The translations under genes were made by a program, and so were the position numbers. Shown piece by piece: positions 43,154-51,321 of a stretch of 64,000 nt of DNA (position 1 is the first letter of the stretch; every line of letters starts with the position of its first letter). Origin of the DNA: Sphingomonadaceae bacterium (GTDB lineage: Bacteria; Pseudomonadota; Alphaproteobacteria; Sphingomonadales; Sphingomonadaceae); assembly GCA_947477745.1 (NCBI GenBank), contig CANJUF010000003.1, positions 1-64,000 on the forward strand, read 5' to 3'. A model generated the notes under the pieces. It searched no databases and was not told the DNA's origin. It saw only the letters and a list, made by a program, of their open reading frames with translations.

Positions 43154-44281
43154 TTACGCATCGAGCAGTTCGCGAACCCCTGCGCGCCCTTCGACGCCAA
43201 GCCGGGCATAGATGCGGCGCGCATATTCGCGGTACGTCGAGGCTGACAGGCCGATCGACTTCGCGATCGCGTCCCCGCTCCCCAGGTTGCACATCGATAC
43301 CGCGACCTGCTGCTCGCGCGGCGAGAGCGCGAAGCCAGCAACCCGCTTGAGGCGGCGCAAGCGGCGCGGGATCAGGCGCTGCAGGCTGACGACTGCTTCG
43401 CCCGATCCGGTTCGCAAATGGGCGATGATCTTGAAGCGTCCCCAGCGGGTCGTCACTTCCAGGCTGGGCGGCAGCCGGTTGAGGCCCTCGCTCGCCTGGT
43501 CGAGCCGGCTTGCCGCTTCCAGAACCTGCAGCGGAGCGAGATCGTGTCCGATGCGCGGCAGCGGCTCCGCAGCGGACCTGAGCTGATAGAGCATGAAAAC
43601 CGCGCGCGGCGATGCGCTGCACACAGTTCCGTCGCCGCCGACCAGGACGATCTCGATCTCGCCGTCGGGACCGCAAACCTCGGCCGAGGATAGCGCGGCA
43701 TGGCTGTCGATTGCGTGGAGGAAGTGCGCCCGCAACGATAGCACTGCCGCGATCTCGCGGCGGGTATAGGCCCGGCTGCCCGGTTCGCGGCCCAGGGTGA
43801 GGATCGAACTCGCGCGGCCGCGAGCGTCGCGGATCGGGAAATCGAGATTGTTGCCGATCCCGTAGGCAGCAAAGATGATATTCTTCAGCGCCGAACGGTC
43901 CCACCCGGGCATGGCCGTAAATCGGCGCCAGCCGCCAAACTCGTCGGCCGAATGGAGCATCTTGTCGAGCGAGGGCGCGAGCGGGTCGGCGGCCAGGCGC
44001 GGGGACAGCGCGGTGTATTCATCGATAGCCGGCGCGATCAGGTCGCGGTCATAGGTGTCGCACGGCATGCCGTCGGCGTCGGCCCAAATGAAGGTGCGGG
44101 TGCGTGTCGGCACCACCTCTTCCAGCGCATCGACCATCGCGGCAATCGCCATGCGATCGGGCAGGCCCATCGCCGCAATGTGGCGCACATGCTGTACCGC
44201 AGCCGAAAGGCCCATGGCATCGCCCCCGATTGATGCGGCGACTCCCAGAAAAGTCGTCACCGTCCGCAGCCATGCCGACAA
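43154..44281 (-). CDS. LuxR-family transcriptional regulator
   Basis: About 375 residues. The C-terminal LuxR/GerE helix-turn-helix is FALSPREQQVAVSMCNLGSGDAIAKSIGLSASTYREYARRIYARLG. The N-terminal 290 residues are an uncharacterised sensing region. The track begins at TTG 44293; a GGAGGG six to seven bases before TTG 44281 makes that start more plausible, and ATG 44215 is a third option. Divergent from a secreted-protein gene by 81 bases. Signal unknown. Confidence 0.82.
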   Translation of the reverse strand: MSAWLRTVTTFLGVAASIGGDAMGLSAAVQHVRHIAAMGLPDRMAIAAMVDALEEVVPTRTRTFIWADADGMPCDTYDRDLIAPAIDEYTALSPRLAADPLAPSLDKMLHSADEFGGWRRFTAMPGWDRSALKNIIFAAYGIGNNLDFPIRDARGRASSILTLGREPGSRAYTRREIAAVLSLRAHFLHAIDSHAALSSAEVCGPDGEIEIVLVGGDGTVCSASPRAVFMLYQLRSAAEPLPRIGHDLAPLQVLEAASRLDQASEGLNRLPPSLEVTTRWGRFKIIAHLRTGSGEAVVSLQRLIPRRLRRLKRVAGFALSPREQQVAVSMCNLGSGDAIAKSIGLSASTYREYARRIYARLGVEGRAGVRELLDA

Positions 44282-44362
44282 AATTCCCTCCAAATGGCAA
44301 CTGTATCAAGCGGAAATTTGCATTAGCGCTCGTCCGCAAGTGAACAGCAGGGGCAAGGCAGG

Positions 44363-45454
44363 ATGGCCAGATCGATCGCGTTTGCAGCAGTACTGTCGGG
44401 ACTGGCATTAGCGCTGATCCACCCGGCGCTGGCGCAGAATGGTCGCCCGCCGCCGCCCACGTCGACCTCAACGCGTCCGCCGCCTATCAAGCTGGAACAG
44501 CCCACGTCCACCGCCACCCAGGCGCCGATCAAGATAGGCAAACCCGCGCCAACGCCGACTCCAACCCCGAAGCCGGTTGGGGCCGAAGGGTTGAAGGGCG
44601 TCGACATCAACAAGATGATCGACGCCGCGCTGAAGATGCCGATGCAGCCGTCGGTCTATCAGTGGGAGGCGGGGCAGGGGACGGTGCAGCTTCAGCCCGC
44701 CGCCACTCACCTGTGCGTTCTTACCGGCGTTTCAGGCAATTTCCGGGGGGCAGGCGAGCGCGTCGAACTGAACATGGACATGGCGGCTGCGGGCGGGCCG
44801 CGATATGTGCTGAGGGGAAGCAGCGGGCAGGGCCAATTGCGCGCACACGCGGTCTGCGTGCGCAAGGATCGCTTCACGCCGGCCATTACAGCCGACAACT
44901 CCAGGATCATGCATTCAGCCCAGCCGCTGATGATTCATTTTGGTTGCAGCACTGCCCGCAAAGCCTTCACCAAGCTCGGGCCTGACTACGGCTATTTCGT
45001 TCGCGAGTTCGGTGGCAAGTTCGACGGGCTGGGCGACTTCGTTCGTACTTCTGGAAATTCGCTCTATGTGTCGGCCTGCGCCGGCTATGCCGCCGGATCG
45101 GCAAGCGCGATCCATATGATCGAAAGCGGCCCGGTAAAGTATCTCGGGCCGACCGGTCGTACGACCGATGATCGCGTGGCTCGGTTTTACGCCACGCTCG
45201 ACAATCCTGCGCCCGGCAAGGCGAACATCACGCCGGTATCGCTGGCGACACCTGACAGGATGTTGGTCCCTGTATCTCAGGCGTTGTGCGGCCTTGCCGA
45301 AGTCGGCGGGCGCTTCAACGGCTATGGCGAAGCAGCCGAGATCGTGATGACAACCTTCAATGGCGAGCTCTACTGGAAGGCGCAGATCAGCAATGGTCTG
45401 GCGGGAAGCGGTGTGACCATGGCGGTGCGCTGCATCGCACGGGACCAGCGATAG
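44363..45454 (+). CDS. Secreted protein of three repeated Cys-paired modules
   Basis: 363 residues. A signal peptide (MARSIAFAAVLSGLALALIHPALAQ) is followed by a Pro/Thr-rich linker (about 27-72). Then three related beta modules appear: LCVLTGVSGNFRGAGERVEL ... HAVCVRKDRF; GCSTARKAFTKLGPDYGYFVREFGGKFDGLGD ... SACAGY; and LCGLAEVGGRFNGYGEAAEIVM ... VRCIARD. Each has a G(R/K/N)FxGxG core and one Cys pair likely forming a disulfide. No known domain is recognised. It is divergent from the LuxR gene and may be under its control. Confidence 0.72.
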   Translation: MARSIAFAAVLSGLALALIHPALAQNGRPPPPTSTSTRPPPIKLEQPTSTATQAPIKIGKPAPTPTPTPKPVGAEGLKGVDINKMIDAALKMPMQPSVYQWEAGQGTVQLQPAATHLCVLTGVSGNFRGAGERVELNMDMAAAGGPRYVLRGSSGQGQLRAHAVCVRKDRFTPAITADNSRIMHSAQPLMIHFGCSTARKAFTKLGPDYGYFVREFGGKFDGLGDFVRTSGNSLYVSACAGYAAGSASAIHMIESGPVKYLGPTGRTTDDRVARFYATLDNPAPGKANITPVSLATPDRMLVPVSQALCGLAEVGGRFNGYGEAAEIVMTTFNGELYWKAQISNGLAGSGVTMAVRCIARDQR

Positions 45455-45478
45455 CCGCTTGCCGCTAACGCCGCCCGA

Positions 45479-46486
45479 TCAGTCGACGTCTTCGAGCACT
45501 TCCGCGCGGAACACTTCGCCGATCTTCTTGCCGTCCTCGAAGTAGCCAAGACCATAGTCGCCCTGGATGGTCGAGCGGATCGTGTGGCGCTCGTATTTCG
45601 GGTCGCAGCCTTCAACCGCGTGAAGCATGCGGTGATTGTCCCAGATCAGCATGTCGGTCGGCGACCAGTCGTGCCAGTAGGCGCTGGTGCCGTGCCCCAT
45701 GGCGTTGATCTGCTGGCAGACATCGTCGAGCAGCTTGTCGCCCTCGGGGTCTTCGTGGTGCTCGAGGCCCCAGGCCATCCATGATCCGACGTGGATCACC
45801 TTTTCGCCGGTCTCGCGGGTCCAGACAGCGGGGTGCATCGCGCGCGGGAAGATCGCCACTTCCTTGAGCAGTTGCACCGCCATCGGCATGTCGCCGCTCG
45901 CCATCTCGAAATTGACGCCGTAGCGCATCCGCGAAAGCCGGGTGTCGAGCGTGTAGATGACGTTGATTCCTTCGATCCGATCTCGCAGTTCTGCCGGGAA
46001 CTGGCGATAGCATTCGATGCCGTCCATGAAACCGGTACGGCCCTTTTCGGGTGGCACGACGGCGCAGCGCAGCACGCCCGCATAGTTCAGCTCGTCGTTG
46101 TAGCAATGGTCGAAGTGCCACGGCGAATAGCGGGTCAGCACCTCGCCATCGATGCGCACCAGCCCGCCCGAATAATCGCCCTCGTTATCGTTGGGGTCAT
46201 AATGCATGTCGATCACGCCATCGGCATCGTCGCCGGTTTCCGCGTCGCGCGGCGTGGTCTTGGTAGGATGGTCCTTGAGCGGGCCGAACACCTTGCTGAG
46301 TGCGACCTGCATCTTGGCGGTGGGCTCCATGTCCTTGAACACGAGCAGCCCGCGCTGCTTGAACAGCTCGCGCAATTGCTGGCACTGCGCTTCGTCCTTG
46401 AAGGTGTCCCAGCTGACGCCGCGCACGTTCGAGCCAAAGCTGAGATCGCCGCGAAGCGGTTCCACAGTGAACTGAGCCATGTGCAT
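45479..46486 (-). CDS. TauD/TfdA-family 2-oxoglutarate/iron dioxygenase
   Basis: 335 residues. Iron-binding facial triad: His124 and Asp126 (WHFDHCYND) and His289 (WDNHRMLHAVEG); Arg304 in HTIRSTIQG fits the 2-oxoglutarate salt bridge. The start ATG 46486 and a second ATG at 46480 both follow GGAG. Family members cleave taurine, phenoxy acids or hydroxylate alkyl groups. It lies downstream of an SDR on the same strand with an inverted repeat between them. Substrate unknown. Confidence 0.9.
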   Translation of the reverse strand: MHMAQFTVEPLRGDLSFGSNVRGVSWDTFKDEAQCQQLRELFKQRGLLVFKDMEPTAKMQVALSKVFGPLKDHPTKTTPRDAETGDDADGVIDMHYDPNDNEGDYSGGLVRIDGEVLTRYSPWHFDHCYNDELNYAGVLRCAVVPPEKGRTGFMDGIECYRQFPAELRDRIEGINVIYTLDTRLSRMRYGVNFEMASGDMPMAVQLLKEVAIFPRAMHPAVWTRETGEKVIHVGSWMAWGLEHHEDPEGDKLLDDVCQQINAMGHGTSAYWHDWSPTDMLIWDNHRMLHAVEGCDPKYERHTIRSTIQGDYGLGYFEDGKKIGEVFRAEVLEDVD

Positions 46487-46493
46487 TCTGCTC

Positions 46494-46516
46494 CCGCATA
46501 GCTTTTCGATATGCGG
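46494..46516. promoter_or_regulatory. CCGCATA/TATGCGG inverted repeat upstream of TauD-like gene
   Basis: A perfect 7-bp inverted repeat with a 9-base AT-rich centre just before the TauD-like start. It could be an operator or an SDR terminator (a stem with no U-tract). No assignment is possible. Confidence 0.35.
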
Positions 46517-46587
46517 TCAAATATCGCACTGCGCGGCCTGGCTGTCCATAGCGGTATCGGTGAGAGCCAGCGCCATTGCCCGCAGGG

Positions 46588-47355
46588 TCAATGGAAGCAC
46601 CTGCCGCCATCGACCGCGAGCGCGGAACCGGTGACATAGGAGCTTTCGTCGCTGGTCAGGAACAGGATCGCATTGGCGATCTCGGTTGGATCGGCAACCC
46701 GCTTGAGCGCATATTGCTGGACGAAGGGCGCGTCGGACGGGTTCGCGTAATCCTTGAAGGTGAACGAGGCCATCGGTGTGTTGGTGACGCCGGGCGCGAC
46801 CGCGTTGGCGCGCACGCCGTAGCCCGCGCCTTCGACCGCGAGGTTTTTGGTGAAGGCGATCAGCCCGCCCTTTGTGGCGCAGTAGGCGGTATTGTTGGGC
46901 GCATTCGGCAGGATGCCTTGCCCCGAGGCGATGTTGACCACGGTGCCGCCGCCCGCCGCCTGCATCAGCGGCAGCGCCGCCTTGCAGATCATGATCGGCG
47001 CTTCGAAGTTGATCGCGGAAACCTTGCGGAAGAAGGCAAGGTCCATCTCCACGAGTGGTTTCGCGGTGCCGAGCCCGGCGCAGTTCACCACCCCGTCGAG
47101 CCCGCCCATCGCGCTCGCCGCCTGCTCGACCATCGCGCCGACGTTCTCGACATCGGTCAGGTCATAGGGAAAGGCGTGCGCGCCCAGCGCCGAGGCAATT
47201 TGGTCTAAGCCTTCAGCATTGGCGTCGACCAGCGCCAGCTTTGCGCCCTTGGCCGCGAACAGTTCTGCCGTGGCCCTGCCGATGCCCGATGCCGCGCCGG
47301 TTATCAAAATGCGGCGACCCGCAAGCCGCTGGTCGGTGTTGCCCTGTGTTGTCAT
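46588..47355 (-). CDS. Short-chain dehydrogenase/reductase
   Basis: 255 residues from ATG 47355, after a GGGAGAGACAAGAGCC leader. Classical SDR motifs: LITGAASGIGRATAELF near residue 18, VVNCAGLG (altered NNAG), the catalytic Ser in NIASGQGI and Tyr-x3-Lys in YCATK. Strand-2 Asp (LVDAN) suggests NAD. Divergent from the BVMO-Rieske pair with 110 bases between. Probably oxidises an alcohol made by the adjacent oxygenases, by position only. Confidence 0.9.
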   Translation of the reverse strand: MTTQGNTDQRLAGRRILITGAASGIGRATAELFAAKGAKLALVDANAEGLDQIASALGAHAFPYDLTDVENVGAMVEQAASAMGGLDGVVNCAGLGTAKPLVEMDLAFFRKVSAINFEAPIMICKAALPLMQAAGGGTVVNIASGQGILPNAPNNTAYCATKGGLIAFTKNLAVEGAGYGVRANAVAPGVTNTPMASFTFKDYANPSDAPFVQQYALKRVADPTEIANAILFLTSDESSYVTGSALAVDGGRCFH

Positions 47356-47405
47356 GGCTCTTGTCTCTCCCGGTTTAATTATCGAATGTGCATTTGTAAT
47401 TGGAA

Positions 47406-47419
47406 ATCCCCGCGGGGAT
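47406..47419. promoter_or_regulatory. ATCCCCGCGGGGAT palindrome in divergent promoter
   Basis: A perfect 14-bp palindrome in the 110-bp spacer between the minus-strand SDR-TauD pair and the plus-strand BVMO-Rieske pair. Position suits an operator serving both directions. The regulator is not identified. Confidence 0.4.
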
Positions 47420-47465
47420 AGGCCAGATTGCGCAAAATTTGCCGAAGCGGGAATGAGGATCTGTC

Positions 47466-49274
47466 GTGAGCTCAATCAGCGGCGAAACGCCCGAAATCGA
47501 CCTCGACGCGCTGACCCGCAAGTATGAGGAAGAGCGCGCCAAGCGCCTGCGGGCCGAGGGGCTCGGCCAATACCGGGAAGCGAAGGGCGAGTTCGCCCGC
47601 TTCGCGCAGGATCCCAATTCTGACCCTGACTTCGCGCGCGATCCGGTGCGGCGAGATGCCAATGTGCTGATTATCGGCGGCGGCTTTGGCGGATTGCTCG
47701 CTGCCGCGCATGTGCGCAGGGAAGGCGTGGAGGACATCGTCATTGTCGACCGCGCCGGGGATTTCGGCGGCACCTGGTACTGGAACCGCTATCCCGGCGT
47801 GCGCTGCGACGTGGAAGCCTATGTATATGTGCCGTTGCTGGAGGAAACCGGTTTCGTTCCCAGCGAGAAATACGCCAAGGGCGCTGAAATCCAGCACCAG
47901 TGCCGCCTGATCGGCGAGCATTTCGATCTTTATCGCGGCGCGCTGTTCCGGACATCGATCGAAACGCTCGATTGGGACGAGGCCCGCCAGCGCTGGATCG
48001 TCAGGACCGACCGGGGCGACGAGATCGCCGCGAAATTCATCGTTTCGGCGACCGGGCATTATTCCAGCCTCAAACTGCCTGGCATTCCCGGAATCGAGCA
48101 ATTCGCAGGACCAAGCTTTCATACCAGCCGCTGGGACTACCGCGTTACCGGCGGCGACGCTGACGGCGAATTGACGGGCCTTGCCGGAAAGCGCGTGGGC
48201 GTGATCGGCACCGGCTCGACCGGCATCCAGTGCGTGCCGCCATTGGCCGAGTGGGCGGAGCAGCTTTACGTGTTCCAGCGCACGCCTTGCTCTATCGACG
48301 TGCGCGGTAACCGCCCCACCGATGTCGAGTGGTTCACTTCGCAAAGTCCCGGATGGTGGCAGGAGCGGGTTGAGAACTTCACCAACTGGACCTCGGGCAT
48401 CCAGAAGGGCGAGGATCTGATCGCCGATAGCTGGACCAACCTGCTCGGCGAGCCGACGGCGGTCGCCGGCGGCGTGGTCGGCGAGGTCGATCCGGCCGAA
48501 ATGCTGCGCGCCGAACTGCTCAAGATGGAAAAGGTGCGGCAGCGCGTCGATACCATCGTCGAGGACAAGGCCGCAGCCGAAGCGCTCAAGCCCTGGTATC
48601 ACTATTTCTGCAAGCGCCCTGGTTTCAGCGACGATTACCTGCAAACCTTCAACCGGCCGAACGTCACCCTGGTCGATACGGGCGGGCAGGGGGTGGAGCG
48701 AATTACCGCGAGCGGAGTGGTGGTCGGCGGCACTGAATATCCGGTCGATGTCCTTGTCTTCGCCACCGGGTTCGAATTCATGACCAGCTATACGCGCGAG
48801 GCCGGCTTCGCCATCACCGGCAGGAACGGGTTGTCGCTTGACGAGCACTGGTCGCACGGCGCCCACACGCTGTGGGGCATGCAAACGCGCGGCTTTCCCA
48901 ACTTCTTCCTGATGAGCCTGCTGCAATCGGGCGTCTCGATCAATTACATGCACATTGCGGACGCGCAGACGCGCTATATCGCGTCGGTGATCGGGCATTG
49001 CCTGAGGGAACATGTTGCCACCGTGGGACCGACCGCCGAGGCCGAGGACGCCTGGGTTGAGCGGATCGTATCGCTGAGCGGTGCGCGCAAGGCCTTCCTG
49101 CAAGCCTGCACCCCGGGCTATTTCAACCAGGAAGGCCAGCCCCAGCCCGAGTTCGAGCTCAACATTCCCTTCGGCGGCGGCCCGCACGAATATCTCGATC
49201 TGGTGCGCGCCGCCCGCGAAGGCGGGTTTGTGGACGTGCTGGAATTCACTCAGCCAGCCAGGACAGGAGAATGA
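47466..49274 (+). CDS. Flavin-containing Baeyer-Villiger monooxygenase
   Basis: 602 residues starting at GTG 47466. FAD motif LIIGGGFGGLLAA (68-80), FGGTWYWNRYPGVRCDVEAYVY, Baeyer-Villiger fingerprint FAGPSFHTSRWD (213-224) and NADPH motif VIGTGSTGIQCVPPLAEWAEQLYVFQRTP at about 246 are all present. The cyclohexanone/steroid-monooxygenase-type length differs from the other BVMO of this window, which has a longer N-terminal domain. A Rieske oxygenase start overlaps by proximity (next entry), so the two are probably co-translated. Confidence 0.92.
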   Translation: MSSISGETPEIDLDALTRKYEEERAKRLRAEGLGQYREAKGEFARFAQDPNSDPDFARDPVRRDANVLIIGGGFGGLLAAAHVRREGVEDIVIVDRAGDFGGTWYWNRYPGVRCDVEAYVYVPLLEETGFVPSEKYAKGAEIQHQCRLIGEHFDLYRGALFRTSIETLDWDEARQRWIVRTDRGDEIAAKFIVSATGHYSSLKLPGIPGIEQFAGPSFHTSRWDYRVTGGDADGELTGLAGKRVGVIGTGSTGIQCVPPLAEWAEQLYVFQRTPCSIDVRGNRPTDVEWFTSQSPGWWQERVENFTNWTSGIQKGEDLIADSWTNLLGEPTAVAGGVVGEVDPAEMLRAELLKMEKVRQRVDTIVEDKAAAEALKPWYHYFCKRPGFSDDYLQTFNRPNVTLVDTGGQGVERITASGVVVGGTEYPVDVLVFATGFEFMTSYTREAGFAITGRNGLSLDEHWSHGAHTLWGMQTRGFPNFFLMSLLQSGVSINYMHIADAQTRYIASVIGHCLREHVATVGPTAEAEDAWVERIVSLSGARKAFLQACTPGYFNQEGQPQPEFELNIPFGGGPHEYLDLVRAAREGGFVDVLEFTQPARTGE

Positions 49275-49276
49275 TC

Positions 49277-50725
49277 ATGACCAAGCCGGCCTTTCCCGTC
49301 GAAGAAGTGCGCGACGACCTGATCCCGCTCGCCGACTATCTCGATCGAGATTTTGCGGCGCTGGAGGCGAGGAACCTTTGGCCCAAGGTCTGGCAACAAG
49401 CGTGTCGGCTCGAGGAGATCGAGAAGGTCGGCGATTTCGTAGTCTATGAAATCCTCGATGATTCGATTCTGGTCGTGCGCACCGGCGAAGGCGAGGCGGA
49501 TATTGCCGCCATGCACAACGTCTGCCCGCATCGCGGCACCTTGCTGGCCGAGGGCACTGGCCATGTGCGCGAATTCCTCTGCCCGTTCCACGGCTGGCGC
49601 TTCGGCCTCGACGGCGAAAATTTGGAAGTGGTGGACAGGGGCGATTGGGGCAATTGCCTTGCCGATGCCGACACCAACCTGAGCCGTATCCAGCATGGCG
49701 TATGGGGCGGCTGGGTGTGGATCAACATGGACCCCGATTGCCAGCCGCTTGCCGAATTCCTCGAGCCGATGGCTTCGCGCTGCGGTCTGCATGAGTTCGA
49801 GAAGCTGCGCCTCGCCTGGTACAAGACCACCACGGTCGAGGCCAACTGGAAGACCACCATGGAAGCGTTCATGGAGTTCTACCATGTCCAGACCACGCAC
49901 CGGCAGATGCTCACCTATACCCGTGACTATTCGACCAGCCGGGGCATGGGGCGGCATGGCTGGATGAGCTACGAATTCGACACCGGCTTGCCGGTCGGCC
50001 GTTCCGAGCGGCTCGAACCGAAGGAAGTCGCTGATTTCCGAGAATATCTTTACGAATATGGCCGCCAGTTCAAGGAAGACCTCGGCACCATGCAGACCGA
50101 GCGCGGGTTCCAGGCAATCCAGAGGCTGCGAGAACTTCCCGCCGATACTCCGCCCGAGGAAGTGCTCGCGCAGTGGGGCGCGAATATCTACACCGCCGCG
50201 ATCGAGAGCGGGGCGGGCTGGCCCGAGGGCATCACCCCCGAATACATGGCCGAGACCGGCTTTGATTGGGCAGTGTTTCCCAACACCGTGTTTCTCCATC
50301 CCGCGATCGAATCGGTGCTGTGGTATCGCTTCCGCCCGCATCCTGACGACTTCGAAAAGACCGTAATGGACACCTATTCGCTCGAGCGCTTTGCTCCCGG
50401 CGAACAGCCTGAATGGGAGCATCAGGTTTTCGCGCGTCCCGAAGACGGCGATTATCCGCTTATCTACCGGCAGGATTTCGAGAACATACCCAGGGTCCAG
50501 AAGGGCATGAAGTCGAGCGGATTCAGGGCGGCGCGGACCAATCCCTATCAAGAACGCGCAATCGCCAATTTCCACCGCCGCCTGCGCGAGTTCCTGATCG
50601 ATCCGCACGCGGGCGACAACCTGAAGGCCGAGAGCCGATTGCCGCCGCCCGACAAGTGCAGCGGCGATCTCGATCCGGCGATCGACCGCGTGAAGGAAAC
50701 GTCAACCGATCAGGGCATGCAATGA
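49277..50725 (+). CDS. Rieske aromatic-ring-hydroxylating oxygenase alpha subunit
   Basis: 482 residues from ATG 49277 (seven bases after GGAG; ATG 49271 is too close to it). Rieske ligands are Cys83-x-His85 (NVCPHRG) and Cys102-x2-His105 (LCPFHGWRF); the catalytic iron motif is MEFYHVQTTH, with Glu200, His203 and His208 in ExxHxxxxH form. Larger than VanA types and similar to three-component ring-hydroxylating alpha subunits. No beta subunit or reductase is next to it. Sits immediately after a BVMO. Confidence 0.9.
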   Translation: MTKPAFPVEEVRDDLIPLADYLDRDFAALEARNLWPKVWQQACRLEEIEKVGDFVVYEILDDSILVVRTGEGEADIAAMHNVCPHRGTLLAEGTGHVREFLCPFHGWRFGLDGENLEVVDRGDWGNCLADADTNLSRIQHGVWGGWVWINMDPDCQPLAEFLEPMASRCGLHEFEKLRLAWYKTTTVEANWKTTMEAFMEFYHVQTTHRQMLTYTRDYSTSRGMGRHGWMSYEFDTGLPVGRSERLEPKEVADFREYLYEYGRQFKEDLGTMQTERGFQAIQRLRELPADTPPEEVLAQWGANIYTAAIESGAGWPEGITPEYMAETGFDWAVFPNTVFLHPAIESVLWYRFRPHPDDFEKTVMDTYSLERFAPGEQPEWEHQVFARPEDGDYPLIYRQDFENIPRVQKGMKSSGFRAARTNPYQERAIANFHRRLREFLIDPHAGDNLKAESRLPPPDKCSGDLDPAIDRVKETSTDQGMQ

Positions 50726-50738
50726 CGACCTGAACGGG

Positions 50739-51041
50739 TCAGGGACTCTCGGGATCGGAATCGTGCCCGTGGCCATTTTCATGTCCCAGTCCGATATCCT
50801 TGAAGTGCCCGTAACCGTTGCCGTTGCCCGGCTTTTCGCCATCGGCATTGGGTAGCCCCTGCGATTTGTCGGAAGCAGATGATGTCGGTAGGTTCTTGGC
50901 GCTGACCTGTATCGCGGCGTCCGTGGGCCGAACATCCCGCACAGCATTCGCGCCCGACTGATTGTCCTTGGCCAGAGTTGCTGATCCGGCGAAGAACACC
51001 GCCGCACCAGCGGCGATCTTTAGTGTCGATGTGAAGTTCAT
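50739..51041 (-). CDS. Small secreted Gly/His/Asn/Asp-rich protein
   Basis: About 100 residues from ATG 51041, preceded by GGAGGTTTCG. A signal peptide (MNFTSTLKIAAGAAVFFAGSATLAK) is followed by a polar region and a C-terminal low-complexity tail NGYGHFKDIGLGHENGHGHDSD that could bind metal. Convergent with the Rieske gene (13-base gap). No family is recognised. Codon use looks like the neighbours. Confidence 0.6.
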   Translation of the reverse strand: MNFTSTLKIAAGAAVFFAGSATLAKDNQSGANAVRDVRPTDAAIQVSAKNLPTSSASDKSQGLPNADGEKPGNGNGYGHFKDIGLGHENGHGHDSDPESP

Positions 51042-51321
51042 CGAAACCTCCATTTCAAATGTGCAGCACTCGACAGCCTTCTGGAATCGTCACGATCCCA
51101 GAAGCTATCTCGCTCCCCGAAATGATCTGTATTCACGGCCGAGATCGAGCCAGGGCCGTTACACTTTGTTTACCCGTGGTAACTACCGAATTACCGGGCA
51201 TGGTTATTTTGATCTTAAGGACGAATAAAGCAATCGTTAGGCCCTTAGGCGCAGCGGCGCCGAACCCGCGCCGAAAACGTTCAGCCGGGAGGCGTTCGAT
51301 TTTCGGGACGGGTGGTTCAGG
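51042..51321. other. Intergenic region without a clear gene
   Basis: About 280 bases between the small secreted protein (leftward) and the end of the minus-strand acyl-CoA ligase. It includes the AT-rich stretch GTTACACTTTGTTTACCCGTGGTAAC with GTTAC/GTAAC arms and a likely promoter for the small secreted gene. The forward frames here are not convincing. Confidence 0.4.

Noticed and set aside
47472-49187. 571-codon minus-strand ORF
   Set aside because: Antisense to the plus-strand BVMO with its conserved fingerprint.
51160-51186. GTTAC...GTAAC arms in the 51-kb spacer
   Set aside because: The arms are only 5 bases with a 16-base gap; too weak to call an operator.
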